A DNA stretch of 64,000 nucleotides. Source: Limnothrix sp. FACHB-406 (lineage in GTDB: Bacteria > Cyanobacteriota > Cyanobacteriia > CACIAM-69d). The position numbers and the translations under genes are program-made. Below are positions 35,770-45,029 of the stretch, piece after piece. The notes below the pieces were generated by a model that saw only the letters and a program-made list of their open reading frames with translations, ran no database searches and was not told where the DNA came from. Location of the stretch: positions 1 to 64,000 of the forward strand of contig NZ_JACJSP010000007.1 of the NCBI RefSeq assembly GCF_014698235.1, written 5' to 3'. Numbering within the stretch: the first letter of the stretch is position 1; each line of letters opens with the position of its first letter.

Positions 35770-36831
35770 TTATCGGGCGTAAAGTTGGGACAGTAAATAT
35801 TGAGTGACTTGTTTGGGTTGCTCTGCGGCCATCAGGGCCCGCACCACGGCCACCCGTTGCGCACCGGCTTCCAAAACGGCCGGCAAGTTTTGGGCATCAA
35901 TGCCCCCGATCGCAAACCAGGGAACCGGCGACTTTTCCGCCGCAAAGGCCACATACTCCAACCCAGCGGCCGCCTTGCCCGCTTTGGTGGGGGTTTCATA
36001 GACGGGGCCCACACCGATGTAATCAGCACCACCTCGCAGGGCCCGCTCCATTTCAGTCGGGTTGGTGGTGGAGCAGCCAATGAGATATTCGGGCCCCAAA
36101 ATCTGCCGGGCCGCTTCCAGGGGAAAATCCTGCTGACCCAGGTGAACCCCATCGGCCCCGACGGCGATCGCCACATCAACCCGATCGTTCACCAAAAACA
36201 GCGCCCCGTAGTGATGGCACAAGTCGCAAAGTCGTTGGGCATTGGCCAAGCGCCGCCCATCGTCCTCGTTTTTGTCGCGATATTGCACGAGGGACAGCCC
36301 CCCCTTGAGGGCCTCTTCCACCACCTCAAAGAGGTATTCATGGGGTGAGGTGACCAAATAAAGCCGGGCGGCTGCCAATTGTTGGTGGCGGTTCCGTCCC
36401 TGCAAACGGCTCTCTAGGCTGTAAGTTTGGTAGCGCAGTTGCTTGCAAGCTTGGGATAGCTCGGGGGATAGCAGCTTGCCATATTCCTCGATCGAGCGGA
36501 GGGCTTCCTGCACTCGGCACAGATTGGCCTGCAAAACGGCCTGAATGCTCGATCGGGTCTCTTCGTTACTGTGGGTCAGGGTTGTGCCGGGATCAGCGGG
36601 GGTGTTGCGGGCCGATCGCATTTCATCGCTGTGCCATTGGGCCAACTCGTGGCGCATGGCTTTGCACTGCTCGGTGAGTTCGGCACTTTCTAGGCCAAAC
36701 CGACACCATTCCTCCACAATCCGCAGGCCTTCCCGGGCCCGATCGAGGTTGGCATCCAAAATTCGCAAAACGGCCGATCGGGTTGATCGGGATTGAGAAG
36801 CCAGTCCCCGTTGTTCCATTGGTTCACTCAT
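35770..36831 (-). CDS. thiE: Thiamine-phosphate synthase with N-terminal helical domain
   Basis: Joins HMP-pyrophosphate with the thiazole phosphate to make thiamine phosphate. The C-terminal TIM barrel (about 160-353) has LSLVQYRDKN, FLVNDRVDVAIAVGADGVHLGQ and IGVGPVYETPTK, then AIGGI. The first 150 residues form a helical domain (ILDANLDRAREGLRIVEEW and LQANLCRVQEALRSIEEY, an internal repeat) found on cyanobacterial ThiE and called ThiD2 by some databases (recalled, not checked). At 353 residues it has the normal length for this fused form. No TPP riboswitch was recognised upstream. thiS follows. Confidence 0.94.
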   Translation of the reverse strand: MSEPMEQRGLASQSRSTRSAVLRILDANLDRAREGLRIVEEWCRFGLESAELTEQCKAMRHELAQWHSDEMRSARNTPADPGTTLTHSNEETRSSIQAVLQANLCRVQEALRSIEEYGKLLSPELSQACKQLRYQTYSLESRLQGRNRHQQLAAARLYLVTSPHEYLFEVVEEALKGGLSLVQYRDKNEDDGRRLANAQRLCDLCHHYGALFLVNDRVDVAIAVGADGVHLGQQDFPLEAARQILGPEYLIGCSTTNPTEMERALRGGADYIGVGPVYETPTKAGKAAAGLEYVAFAAEKSPVPWFAIGGIDAQNLPAVLEAGAQRVAVVRALMAAEQPKQVTQYLLSQLYAR

Positions 36832-37150
36832 GGTTTCGCCCTGCTCAACAAAACTTCCATCTACCGATATTCATCGGCCGTGCTAGCTTGGTTAGACTTT
36901 CGGCAGGCCCCTCGCCGGGCGATCGTCCCAGGATTGCAGTTCTGAAGAGTCTAGGGTATTTTCCTAGCTAAACCACGATCGCTCGATCGGGAATGCCCCT
37001 CGCTCCAGCCCAACCCACCACACACCGGACTGACTGCGTAAACCGTGAGCTGTCCCCCCAAAACAACTGTTCCCATCGGATGTTTTGATCGGACAGTCCC
37101 CCTTTGCGGCAGCAGTCTACTATCGAAACGCTGTATATCGGTCGTGAACA
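36832..37150. promoter_or_regulatory. Divergent spacer between thiE and the CAAD gene
   Basis: About 320 bp with no gene. The promoters for thiE (minus) and the CAAD gene (plus) must lie here. No TPP-riboswitch consensus elements and no clear operator were found. Confidence 0.4.
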
Positions 37151-37570
37151 ATGGAACCCGAACTGCAAAAATCTGACTATGCCGACGCTGGCTCCGTAAG
37201 TGCCGAAAAAGGCGGTTCGCTAGCCCCGGCCAGTAGCGAAGAAGCAAGCAACGCTGAGTTTCAGCAAATCCTTGACCAAGTTTCTGACTTTTTGGCCAAA
37301 CTGCCGGAATACATCGGCAAGTTCTATGGCGAATACCGTCAGCCCGTAGTCACCGTCGCTCTGATTGTTTTCGCGCTGATTTCAGTGAAGATCCTGTTGG
37401 CCCTGTTGGGTGCAATCAACGAGATCCCGCTGCTGTCGCCCACGTTCGAGCTGATTGGGGCCACCTACACCGGTTGGTTCATTTATCGCTACCTGCTGCG
37501 GGCCGAAAACCGTCAGGAACTCTCCAGCAAGATTGCAACCCTGAAGGGTCAGGTGTTGGGTCAAAAGTAG
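37151..37570 (+). CDS. CAAD-domain (CURT1-like) thylakoid membrane protein
   Basis: A 139-residue protein. The variable acidic N-terminus is followed by an amphipathic helix (FQQILDQVSDFLAKLPEYIGKFY) and two membrane helices (PVVTVALIVFALISVKILLALLG and LLSPTFELIGATYTGWFIYRYLL), ending in a Gln/Lys-rich helix. This is the CAAD domain, first seen appended to cyanobacterial tRNA synthetases, and the stand-alone form is homologous to CURT1, which curves thylakoid membranes. A bidirectional terminator follows. Confidence 0.92.
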   Translation: MEPELQKSDYADAGSVSAEKGGSLAPASSEEASNAEFQQILDQVSDFLAKLPEYIGKFYGEYRQPVVTVALIVFALISVKILLALLGAINEIPLLSPTFELIGATYTGWFIYRYLLRAENRQELSSKIATLKGQVLGQK

Positions 37571-37711
37571 TTTCCTGGTTGGCTATGGAGATTGGGCAAT
37601 CTCAGGCCGCGCCAGTTCCTATCGCTCGATCGCCCCTTGCCACGGGTGAGGTGTTTGATCGCAAACCGGTGCGGTATCGATCGCAACCCCAATTTTCGAC
37701 CAAGACCGATG

Positions 37712-37744
37712 AAAGGGACAGCCCTGTGTGGTGCTGTCCCTTTT
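37712..37744 (+). terminator. Intrinsic terminator downstream of the CAAD gene
   Basis: AAAGGGACAGC (37712-37722) pairs with GCTGTCCCTTT (37733-37743) and exits into TTTT on the plus strand. Stem is 11 bp with a 10-base loop. It could also stop the convergent binding-protein transcript from the right, though the minus-strand T-run is shorter. Confidence 0.85.
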
Positions 37745-37761
37745 GATATTTGGGAATCTAC

Positions 37762-39075
37762 CTAGCTGGGGGCTAAACGATTCCACTCGATCGCCGCATC
37801 CCGCAGGGCTTGATCAACGCTTTTTTCGTCTAGCAACGCGCCTTGGATGTTTTCATACAAAATTTGCTGAAGATCCTTCAGGTTTTTAATTGGGGGCAGC
37901 AACACGCGGGCGCTGGTCAGTTGGTCGGCGGCAATTTTGCGGGCTTGGTCGATCGCGCTGGAGTTACCTTGGCGTGTGGCCTGGGCCAGGCTAGCCCGCA
38001 AGCTGGCCAGAGCGCCTTGGGTGGAGGGCAACACGTTGGCAGCCTGGGCAAAGCTGAGTTGGTGGCGATCGTCCGTTAAAAACAGGGCAAAATCGACGGC
38101 CGCTTCGGCTCGGGGGGATTTTTTGGGAATGGTGAGATTCATCACGGCCACACTGCGCACCCCGGAGGAACCGACCACTTGGGGAGCCGCCGCCGACAGG
38201 GCCGCGATCGAGGGGGCATTGGTGGCGATCGCATTCAAAAATTCAGGACTGGAACCAACCAGGGCCGATTCTCCCGCCTGATATAGCTCAATGCCGCGAC
38301 GGTGGCCTTGGGTGAGGGCTTCCGGGGGTAACCAGCCCCGCCGAAACAGGTTAACCCAGTAGTTCACGGCGGCTCGCCCGGCGGCCGACTCAAAGGCGGC
38401 CCGCCCCCGATCGTCCACCAAGGTCACCCCCATTTGCACCAAAGCTTCCAGCACCTCAGCCGAATCATTGGGAGCAAAGGTGATGAAAAAGCCGTATTTG
38501 CCAGTTTTTTCGCGCACCCGTTGGGCCAACTCCGCCAAGTCTTCGTAGGTGGCGGGTGGCCGATCGATCCCGGCCCGTTCCAGGAGCGATCGGTTATAAA
38601 TCGTCACCTTGGTGGTCAAATACCAAGGCACGCCAAAGGGTTCGCCCCCGATCGCGTTCGCTTGCCAGATATTGGGCAAGTAGCGCCTTTGAACGGCCGC
38701 AGGCACCCGATCGCCCAAGGTCAGCCAAGCCCCGCGTGCCGCCAGCCGAGAGGCAAAGCTGGGGTTCAAATTCACCACATCCGGAGCCTGGCGGGCCGCC
38801 ACCGCCGTCAGAATTTTGCTTTCCATGGCGGCCCAGGGCACATCGAGCCAATTCACCCGCAGGCCCGATCGAGCCGATTCAAACTCCCCGATCGCCCGCT
38901 GAAAATAGTCCGTGAATTTGGGCTGGAGCTGCATCGTCCAAAATTGCAGCGCCGATGATGAATTCGATCGGCCACAGGCCGCCAGCCCGATCGCCGTGCC
39001 GCCAGCCAACTGCAAGAACGATCGACGGCTCCACCCTCCGTGCTGCCCTCTCCGCTGCATCTTGGCCATCCCCAT
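37762..39075 (-). CDS. Extracellular solute-binding protein, family 1 (sugar ABC type)
   Basis: A 437-residue lipoprotein. The N-terminus SRRSFLQLAGGTAIGLAACG combines a twin-arginine motif with a lipobox (LAACG), so it is probably folded before export and anchored to a membrane. The body follows the maltose/glycerol-3-phosphate binding fold: LQFWTMQ, APDVVNLNPSFASRLAARG, GVPWYLTTKVTIYNRSLL and a C-terminal ILYENIQGALLDEKSVDQAL. No permease or ATPase genes are adjacent, so the ligand (a sugar or related solute) and transporter partners are unknown. pilM is divergent from it. Confidence 0.88.
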   Translation of the reverse strand: MGMAKMQRRGQHGGWSRRSFLQLAGGTAIGLAACGRSNSSSALQFWTMQLQPKFTDYFQRAIGEFESARSGLRVNWLDVPWAAMESKILTAVAARQAPDVVNLNPSFASRLAARGAWLTLGDRVPAAVQRRYLPNIWQANAIGGEPFGVPWYLTTKVTIYNRSLLERAGIDRPPATYEDLAELAQRVREKTGKYGFFITFAPNDSAEVLEALVQMGVTLVDDRGRAAFESAAGRAAVNYWVNLFRRGWLPPEALTQGHRRGIELYQAGESALVGSSPEFLNAIATNAPSIAALSAAAPQVVGSSGVRSVAVMNLTIPKKSPRAEAAVDFALFLTDDRHQLSFAQAANVLPSTQGALASLRASLAQATRQGNSSAIDQARKIAADQLTSARVLLPPIKNLKDLQQILYENIQGALLDEKSVDQALRDAAIEWNRLAPS

Positions 39076-39126
39076 GGTGCTCTCTCCGAATTTACACGGA
39101 ATTTTGCGGCGATTTCCCGATCGCCG

Positions 39127-39258
39127 TCAATCGTGAAAACCTACGGCCAGCAAGATTTCTTTACCCTCGGGTATGGCGATCTTAAACGAAATTGGATACC
39201 ATGCGTCGTAGTCCATGGTAGTGCTGAAACCATCAGCGTTTTCGGCTTTTTGAGCCAT
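39127..39258 (-). CDS. Possible small protein, 43 residues
   Basis: Upstream of the binding protein and on the same strand, an ATG at 39258 opens 43 codons ending in SFKIAIPEGKEILLAVGFHD. The peptide has an alternating hydrophobic pattern and codon choice like that of neighbours. A frame continuing to 39372 exists but its front part does not look coding. No homologue is recognised and no clear Shine-Dalgarno is seen. Confidence 0.3.
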   Translation of the reverse strand: MAQKAENADGFSTTMDYDAWYPISFKIAIPEGKEILLAVGFHD

Positions 39259-39374
39259 CCATTCCCTGCCTGCCAACCCATTTGGGGCCAAACAATCCCC
39301 CTGATTTTGGATCCCTGATGGTTGCCCATCGGCCCCTTGACTGCCATTTTCGGGTCTCCTAACCGTCCCCAACT

Positions 39375-40526
39375 ATGAACGCTGCTGGAAACTTGTTTGC
39401 CCCCTTAACCAACGCGATCGGCAGTCTCTTAGGAGGCGGTAAAAAAGGCATCGGCATCGAAATTTCACCCGAACGAATTAACCTGGTTCAACTCCAAAAA
39501 AAGGGCCAGAAATTCAAGCTCAATATCCTCTCTTCCGTCGAAGTTCCTGAAGGCGTGATTGAAGAGGGAGCGATTGTGGATCCCCCCGCCGCCGCCGAAC
39601 TCATTCAGGCGGTCATTCAAGATAGCCGCGTCAAGGTCAAGGAAGTGGCCACGGCGATTCCGGGGCGCGAAACCGTGATTCGTTTGATTCCCGTACCAGC
39701 GGAACTCAATGATGATGAACTGCGGCAATACATGAACCAGGAAGCGGGTCTTTATCTGCCTTTTCCTCGGGAAGAAGCGGATGTTGACTATCAAAAACTC
39801 GGCTACTTCACCGATGAAGATGGAATCGAAAAGGTGCAAGTGTTGCTGGTGGCCACACGTCGAGAAGTCACTGATGCTTATCTGGACACCTTTGAGCAGG
39901 CGGGGCTACGAATCAAGACCTTAGAAATCAGCAGCTTTGCCCTCATTCGCACCATCCGCGAACAGCTCCGGGGCTATGCTTCCAATCAGGCCGTGGTGCT
40001 GGTGGATATTCAGTTTGATAGCAGTGAAATTGCGATTGTGGTGGATGGCGTGCCGCAGTTTTCGCGGACAGTCCCGATCGGGACATTACAGATGCAAGAG
40101 GCTTTGAATCGGGCGATGAACACGCCCCCCAGCCGCAGCACGGACATGCTGATGGAGATGACCATTCCCATTTCGCAAATCGAGGCCGTGGGGGCCGCTT
40201 CGGGCACAACGGGCATGAGTCCCGGTTCGGTGGCGATCGTGAAAATGATGGGCGAGTTGGCCGATGAGTTGCGGCGATCGGTCGATTTCTATCTCAACCA
40301 AAGCGAAAATTTGGAAATTGCCCAGTTGATGTTGGCGGGGCCCGGCGCGGCGATCGGGGAAATTGATGAGTTTTTTACCCAACGGTTAAACGTGCCCGTG
40401 ATGCGGGTTGACCCGATCGAGTCCTTGGGTTTGGAGGCCGACAGCGACATCACCGAAGCCCAACGCGCCAGCTTGGGAGTCGTGTTAGGGTTGGGGCTGC
40501 GGAATGCACTCGATGACCGGGAATAG
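39375..40526 (+). CDS. pilM: Type IV pilus assembly protein PilM
   Basis: A 383-residue actin-like ATPase of the pilus inner-membrane platform. It starts with a short lead and GIGIEISPERINLVQL, the phosphate-1 region. The FtsA/actin fold segments AVVLVDIQFDSSEIAIVVDG (by parts), RSVDFYLNQSENLEIAQLMLAGPGA and RLNVPVMRVDPIE follow. PilM binds the N-terminal peptide of PilN on the cytoplasmic side. It is the first gene of pilM-pilN-pilO-pilQ, with 221 bp before pilN. Confidence 0.96.
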   Translation: MNAAGNLFAPLTNAIGSLLGGGKKGIGIEISPERINLVQLQKKGQKFKLNILSSVEVPEGVIEEGAIVDPPAAAELIQAVIQDSRVKVKEVATAIPGRETVIRLIPVPAELNDDELRQYMNQEAGLYLPFPREEADVDYQKLGYFTDEDGIEKVQVLLVATRREVTDAYLDTFEQAGLRIKTLEISSFALIRTIREQLRGYASNQAVVLVDIQFDSSEIAIVVDGVPQFSRTVPIGTLQMQEALNRAMNTPPSRSTDMLMEMTIPISQIEAVGAASGTTGMSPGSVAIVKMMGELADELRRSVDFYLNQSENLEIAQLMLAGPGAAIGEIDEFFTQRLNVPVMRVDPIESLGLEADSDITEAQRASLGVVLGLGLRNALDDRE

Positions 40527-40747
40527 GGGGCCCTAGCACGTAGCCACCGACGCGCAGCCATTGACTCGCAAGGGTTGTTGCTGTTACCCCTGTTGGTTAA
40601 TGTCGGTTCAACCGCTCAACTTCTGAATTGACCCATCGACTCCCTGCCCGATCGCCCCTGATCGATCGTCCGCCCTTCTGCCCCGGGTGATGACCGAGCT
40701 GAATCCCGAGACTGCAAACCCCGAGCCACCCGACTGTTGCCCTCGCT

Positions 40748-41704
40748 ATGTATAGTCTCAACATCAACTTCCTGAAGGATCGCCCCGAGTACCAAACCGC
40801 CGGGGCCGGCAAAACAGCGGGTGCGGCTGTCGCCCAGGCGAGTAAGTTGCCGCTGATTTTGGGTGTGATGGTGGGTTTGGCGGTTCCGGCGGCCATCGGT
40901 GGATTTTGGGGCTATCTCCAGTTCCAAAAAGCCGCCTTGGAACAGAGCCAAGCCGAACTCAATAAAGACTTGCAGGAATTGGAAGCGGAATTGGCCAAAG
41001 CGGCCCAGGCCGAAGCAGAGATGAAGGCGATCGATCAGCTCACCCAAGGCTTGGTGGGGGTGTTCAGTCGCGTGAAGTCTTGGTCTGCCCTGCTGGGTGA
41101 TTTGCGCGATCGACTGCCGGTGGGCGTGCAGATGACGGCCATCCGCGAGGTCGAAGACAAGAACGCTGCCACCGCCGCCGCCAGCACCCCCAAACCCAGC
41201 CCTGGCGCAGCCGCCGCGCCCGCGGCCAACAAACCCATTCGTCCCCCGAAAACCCTGACGATCGAGGGTTATGCCAACTCCCTGGAAGGGGTGGGCGAGT
41301 TTTTGCTGCTGCTGCAAAAGTCGCCCTTTTTGGATGCGGCTAAAACCCAGTTAGTGGGCAGCCAGGCGATCGATAACCCCGCCCAGATCGTCCAGGCGAA
41401 CCAAGAGGTGCAAGATGGCATTGCCTATGTGCTAGCCGCGCCCCCGCCCACTGCGGCGGCCGCCGGTGGCCAAGTTAGAATCGTTGCGCCGAAGGTCATT
41501 AAGTACACGATTCAGTCGGCTTACACGACCAAGCCCGCTGAAGAGTTGCTGCCGGTGCTCGATCGCAACGGAGCCTCCGGCCTTGTGGTGCGCATCGAAA
41601 CCATTCGCCGCATTTTGGCTGAACAAGGCAAAACCCCCAACACCGGTCTCACCCCACCGGCCGGCGACAGCGAGCCTAAGGAGAATACCAACAATGGCGT
41701 TTAG
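40748..41704 (+). CDS. pilN: Type IV pilus assembly protein PilN
   Basis: A 318-residue bitopic membrane protein. The N-terminal MYSLNINFLKDRPEY is the PilM-binding peptide. A membrane helix follows (LPLILGVMVGLAVPAAIGGFWGY), then a coiled coil (EQSQAELNKDLQELEAELAKA) and a periplasmic ferredoxin-like domain (LLGDLRDRLPVGVQMTAI, LTIEGYANSLEGVGEFLLLL). An Ala/Pro/Lys-rich loop is inserted around 150-175, and a Pro/Thr/Asn-rich tail follows, longer than in proteobacterial PilN. It overlaps pilO by 11 bp. Confidence 0.93.
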   Translation: MYSLNINFLKDRPEYQTAGAGKTAGAAVAQASKLPLILGVMVGLAVPAAIGGFWGYLQFQKAALEQSQAELNKDLQELEAELAKAAQAEAEMKAIDQLTQGLVGVFSRVKSWSALLGDLRDRLPVGVQMTAIREVEDKNAATAAASTPKPSPGAAAAPAANKPIRPPKTLTIEGYANSLEGVGEFLLLLQKSPFLDAAKTQLVGSQAIDNPAQIVQANQEVQDGIAYVLAAPPPTAAAAGGQVRIVAPKVIKYTIQSAYTTKPAEELLPVLDRNGASGLVVRIETIRRILAEQGKTPNTGLTPPAGDSEPKENTNNGV

Positions 41705-42470
41705 CGCACAGCAAGCGGTCACGGAACCCAGCGATCCCGTTGTTTTTGGGATTACCTTCACACCCACCATCCTGGGTGGTGTTGTGGCCGCCGTCGGTGT
41801 CATTGGCGGCGTAGCGCTCCTGATTCAGGTGGTGATGCCCCAATACGAAGAATACAAAAAGCTTGAAGAGGATGTGGCCACCAAACGAGAACGCCTAGAG
41901 CAGGTGGCCGAAGAAAAGCGCAAGGTGCAGCAAACCCTCGACAATTTGCAGCGGGCCCGCGCCACCCAAGAGCAAGTGCTGGCTTTGTTTCCCGCTCCCA
42001 CCACGGTTTCGGTGCTGCCGCTGGATCTCAACCGGATTGTTTCCGAACAGTTTGGCCAAATCACCAAGCTGGAACCTGTCCCGGTCAAAAGTCCATCGGA
42101 GGAGATGGTCACCGATGGCTCTTGGGGCGATGCGGTCAACAGCAAAATTCGGCAACTGGTGCTGAAGGTGGGGTTCGAGGCGGACTACGATCGCACCGGC
42201 AACATCCTGCGCAACCTTGAGCGCTATCAGTCAATGCTGGCGATCGATGATTTGACCTCCGAGCTAAAACTCTCCAAGCAGGCGGTGCGGTTTGATGACA
42301 AAACTGGGCAGTTTGTCGCCCAAGGTGCGCCCCAGGTTCGGATTCAAACCAATTTTTCGTTAAAGGTGCTCCTACCACTCTCGGCTCGGGAGTTGGCCCA
42401 ACAGGCCGCCGCCGAAGCCAACAAAGCAGGCGAAAACGCAGATAAACCGGAGGGCGAAGCACCCAAGTAA
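41694..42470 (+). CDS. pilO: Type IV pilus assembly protein PilO
   Basis: A 258-residue bitopic protein that pairs with PilN. It has a short cytoplasmic N-terminus, a membrane helix (TILGGVVAAVGVIGGVALLIQVV), a coiled coil (EEYKKLEEDVATKRERLEQVAEE) and a periplasmic domain (VLPLDLNRIVSEQFGQITKLEPVP and LVLKVGFEADYDRTGNILRNLERYQ, by parts). The frame is open to 41466 inside pilN; ATG 41694 has AAGGAGA upstream and gives the normal length. Translational coupling to pilN is likely from the 11-bp overlap. Ends in an acidic Ala/Glu tail. Confidence 0.93.
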   Translation: MAFSAQQAVTEPSDPVVFGITFTPTILGGVVAAVGVIGGVALLIQVVMPQYEEYKKLEEDVATKRERLEQVAEEKRKVQQTLDNLQRARATQEQVLALFPAPTTVSVLPLDLNRIVSEQFGQITKLEPVPVKSPSEEMVTDGSWGDAVNSKIRQLVLKVGFEADYDRTGNILRNLERYQSMLAIDDLTSELKLSKQAVRFDDKTGQFVAQGAPQVRIQTNFSLKVLLPLSARELAQQAAAEANKAGENADKPEGEAPK

Positions 42471-42612
42471 TCGCCAGAAAGTAATCGCGAGATTGGTGGC
42501 CGAGGGATCCGCAGCATCATGATGTTCTGACTCGATCGCCCTGGCGAACACCCATTTTCCTTTCCCTAACCCCAACAACCACGATCGACAAAACAGCAGT
42601 GAGGAGCGAACG

Positions 42613-44826
42613 GTGAACTACGAGCGGATTTTGGGCAATGCAGCGCTGATGGGTGGGTTGGCAACGGTGGCGATCGTGCAGCCCGCCTTGGCCGAAACCA
42701 ACGTGCTGGATGTGCGGATCAGCGGCAGCGGCAGCGGCGTGGATGTGGAGTTGGTGACCGATTCGGTCGATCGACCCCAGGTGTTCCTGTTGCCTCCCCA
42801 AGGAACCAGCCTGATTGCCCATGTGGCCGGCGCGCGGTTGGTGGTTCCCGGCGGCAACGTGACCCGAGCCAACCCAGCCCCCGGGATTGCAGCAGTGGAA
42901 GTGACCCAACTGGATGGCAGCACCGTCCAGGTGACGGTACGTGGCACCACGGCTCGCCCCACCGGTCGCATTCGCCCCAGCAACAACAATGCCGTTCTGC
43001 TGAGCTATGCCGGCACGACCACCCCCAGCACCCCAAGCACCCCCAGCAATACTGGCAGTCCCGTAGCCCAAACACCGGCCAACACCGGCTCGCCGGTTGG
43101 CAACGGCGCACCCAACGTCCTGGTTCCCAACCCCACCATCACCATTGATGGTCAACCGGCCGTGCTCAGTCCGGCGGTGGCTCCCCCCACTATGCCCCGG
43201 GCGATCGCCCCACCCGTTGGCGACATTGCCATTTCCGATCTGCCGATCCAGCCCTACACCATTAACCTGGGCAGCAACCAAATCATTCCCCGTTTGGTGT
43301 TACGAGAAGCCCCCGTGCGCGAGGTGTTGTCGCTGCTAGCCCGGGCCAGCGGCGTGAACATTGCCTTCGCCGACAACGCGGCTGGCCCCACCCCCGGCAG
43401 CCCCACCGCTCCCGGCACGCCTCCCACCACCGGAGCCGATGCTCGGATTAGCCTCGACATTGAAAACGAATCGGCCCAGGACGTTTTTAACTACGTCTTG
43501 CGGATTAGCGGTCTTCAGGCCAGCCGCAATGGCCGCACCATTTTTGTGGGCCGCAGTTTGCCCAACGCGGCCCGGGATGTGGCCATGCGTTCCGTGCGCC
43601 TCAACCAAGTGCGGGCCAACGAAGCGGCTGGCTATTTGGTGATTTTGGGGGCCGAAAGTGCCACGGCGGCCACGGAGCGAACAACGGAGGTTGTGCGGAT
43701 CGGGGCAGAGCAACAGCAGCAGGGCGGTGGTGATGCGCAAGTCCAAGCGGCTCCCTTGACCCAAACCCGCACTAGTGAGCGCACGGTCATTAACCCGCTT
43801 CGCTATGACCCGAAAGATTCGGTTCCGATTCTCCGCGGCCTGCAAATTGCGGTAGATCAGCGCACCAACACCATCACCTTGGTGGGGCAGCGGGATTTGG
43901 TTGCCCTGGCTTCTGAGCAGTTGTCGCGGATTGATAGCCGCCTGCGTCAGGTGGTGGTGAATGTGCGGGTGATTGACATCAACCTGCTGCAAAACGATCG
44001 ACTGGGTACGAGTTTCTCCTTTGGGGTGGGCGGTACTCGCATCGTCAACACGGGCGGCATCGGGGTGATTAACTGGAGCGATCGGGGCGCGCCCTACTCC
44101 ACCAGTCTGGCTCCCGAGTCCGTTGGGTTTGGGCCCGTTTCGGTTCCCCTGTCAATTTCAGGCGATGTGAATGGCCAAAATCCCAATGGTTTTAACATCG
44201 CCAACGACTTCCTCGCTCAGCTCCAAGCGTCTGTGGTTAACGGAAATGCCAAAATTCTGACCGATCCAACCTTGGTGGTGCAGGAAGGGCAAGTGGCCAA
44301 CGTGGAACTCACTGAAGAAGTGGTGGGAACCGTGGAGGCGGAAACGGAAGTTTCCAATGGTGTGAGCAACACGACTTTCACCATTGAAAAGGAAAAGGCC
44401 GGCCTCGTTTTGGGCATTCAAGTCGATCGAATCGATGACAATGGTTTTGTGACCCTATCGGTTTCGCCCTCGCTGAAAGTCCCGGTTGATCGGTTTGGGG
44501 CCCTTGAAGATAATGCCTTTGCCACTTTGTTGTCTGAGCGGAAGCTATCATCCGGCACGATTCGGATTCGGGATGGCCAAACCCTAGTCCTGGCGGGCAT
44601 TATTCAAGACACGGATCGTAGCGAAGTGCGCAAGATTCCGATTTTGGGTGACTTGCCGCTGTTGGGGTCTCTGTTCCGCCGCACCGATCGCCGCAACGAG
44701 CGCAAGGAGTTGGTGGTGTTGCTCACACCGCAATTGCTGGACGACTCGAACGCTTCAACCGCTGGCTACAGCTACACGCCCAGCCGAGAAGCCCAAGAGC
44801 TAATTCAACGCACCAACATGCGATAG
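42613..44826 (+). CDS. pilQ: Type IV pilus secretin PilQ
   Basis: A 737-residue outer-membrane secretin through which the pilus exits. It starts at GTG 42613 with GAGGAG upstream and has a signal peptide ending near QPALA. An AMIN domain (about 30-135) that may bind peptidoglycan is followed by a Thr/Pro/Asn-rich linker and an STN/N0 domain (LVLREAPVREVLSLLARASGVNIAF). N1-type repeats (SVRLNQVRANEAAGYLVILG) lead to the secretin domain from about 440 (VVNVRVIDINLLQ, ILTDPTLVVQEGQVANVEL, VPVDRFGALEDNAFATLLSERKL by parts, LGDLPLLGSLFR). Ends the pil operon; a terminator follows 55 bp later. Confidence 0.95.
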   Translation: MNYERILGNAALMGGLATVAIVQPALAETNVLDVRISGSGSGVDVELVTDSVDRPQVFLLPPQGTSLIAHVAGARLVVPGGNVTRANPAPGIAAVEVTQLDGSTVQVTVRGTTARPTGRIRPSNNNAVLLSYAGTTTPSTPSTPSNTGSPVAQTPANTGSPVGNGAPNVLVPNPTITIDGQPAVLSPAVAPPTMPRAIAPPVGDIAISDLPIQPYTINLGSNQIIPRLVLREAPVREVLSLLARASGVNIAFADNAAGPTPGSPTAPGTPPTTGADARISLDIENESAQDVFNYVLRISGLQASRNGRTIFVGRSLPNAARDVAMRSVRLNQVRANEAAGYLVILGAESATAATERTTEVVRIGAEQQQQGGGDAQVQAAPLTQTRTSERTVINPLRYDPKDSVPILRGLQIAVDQRTNTITLVGQRDLVALASEQLSRIDSRLRQVVVNVRVIDINLLQNDRLGTSFSFGVGGTRIVNTGGIGVINWSDRGAPYSTSLAPESVGFGPVSVPLSISGDVNGQNPNGFNIANDFLAQLQASVVNGNAKILTDPTLVVQEGQVANVELTEEVVGTVEAETEVSNGVSNTTFTIEKEKAGLVLGIQVDRIDDNGFVTLSVSPSLKVPVDRFGALEDNAFATLLSERKLSSGTIRIRDGQTLVLAGIIQDTDRSEVRKIPILGDLPLLGSLFRRTDRRNERKELVVLLTPQLLDDSNASTAGYSYTPSREAQELIQRTNMR

Positions 44827-44880
44827 AAAAACACTGGCGGTTGCTGTTTTCAAGGGTTGACGGCATCCATCGAGCAAATT

Positions 44881-44914
44881 AAGGGGCGATCGAGCGGGTT
44901 CGATCGCCCCTTTG
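44881..44914 (+). terminator. Intrinsic terminator of the pil operon
   Basis: AAGGGGCGATCGA (44881-44893) pairs with TCGATCGCCCCTT (44900-44912) around GCGGGT, followed by TGAATTT. The stem is built on a HIP1-like CGATCG core. Confidence 0.82.
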
Positions 44915-44984
44915 AATTTCTGAGCAGATTATTCTTGATCAATATCAATTTCATCGCCCAATTCTTTCTCAGCCGATCGTCCCT

Positions 44985-45029
44985 GAGCGCATGATGCTTG
45001 GGCGCATGATTCTTGGGCGCATCATCTTT
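44985..45029. repeat. Tandem repeat, 15 bp x 3
   Basis: GAGCGCATGATGCTT, GGGCGCATGATTCTT and GGGCGCATCATCTTT follow each other, then a partial GAG. Non-coding. Confidence 0.9.

Noticed and set aside
36832..36960. TPP riboswitch upstream of thiE
   Set aside because: The conserved CTGAGA and ACCTGA-type elements were not found here or upstream of thiS.
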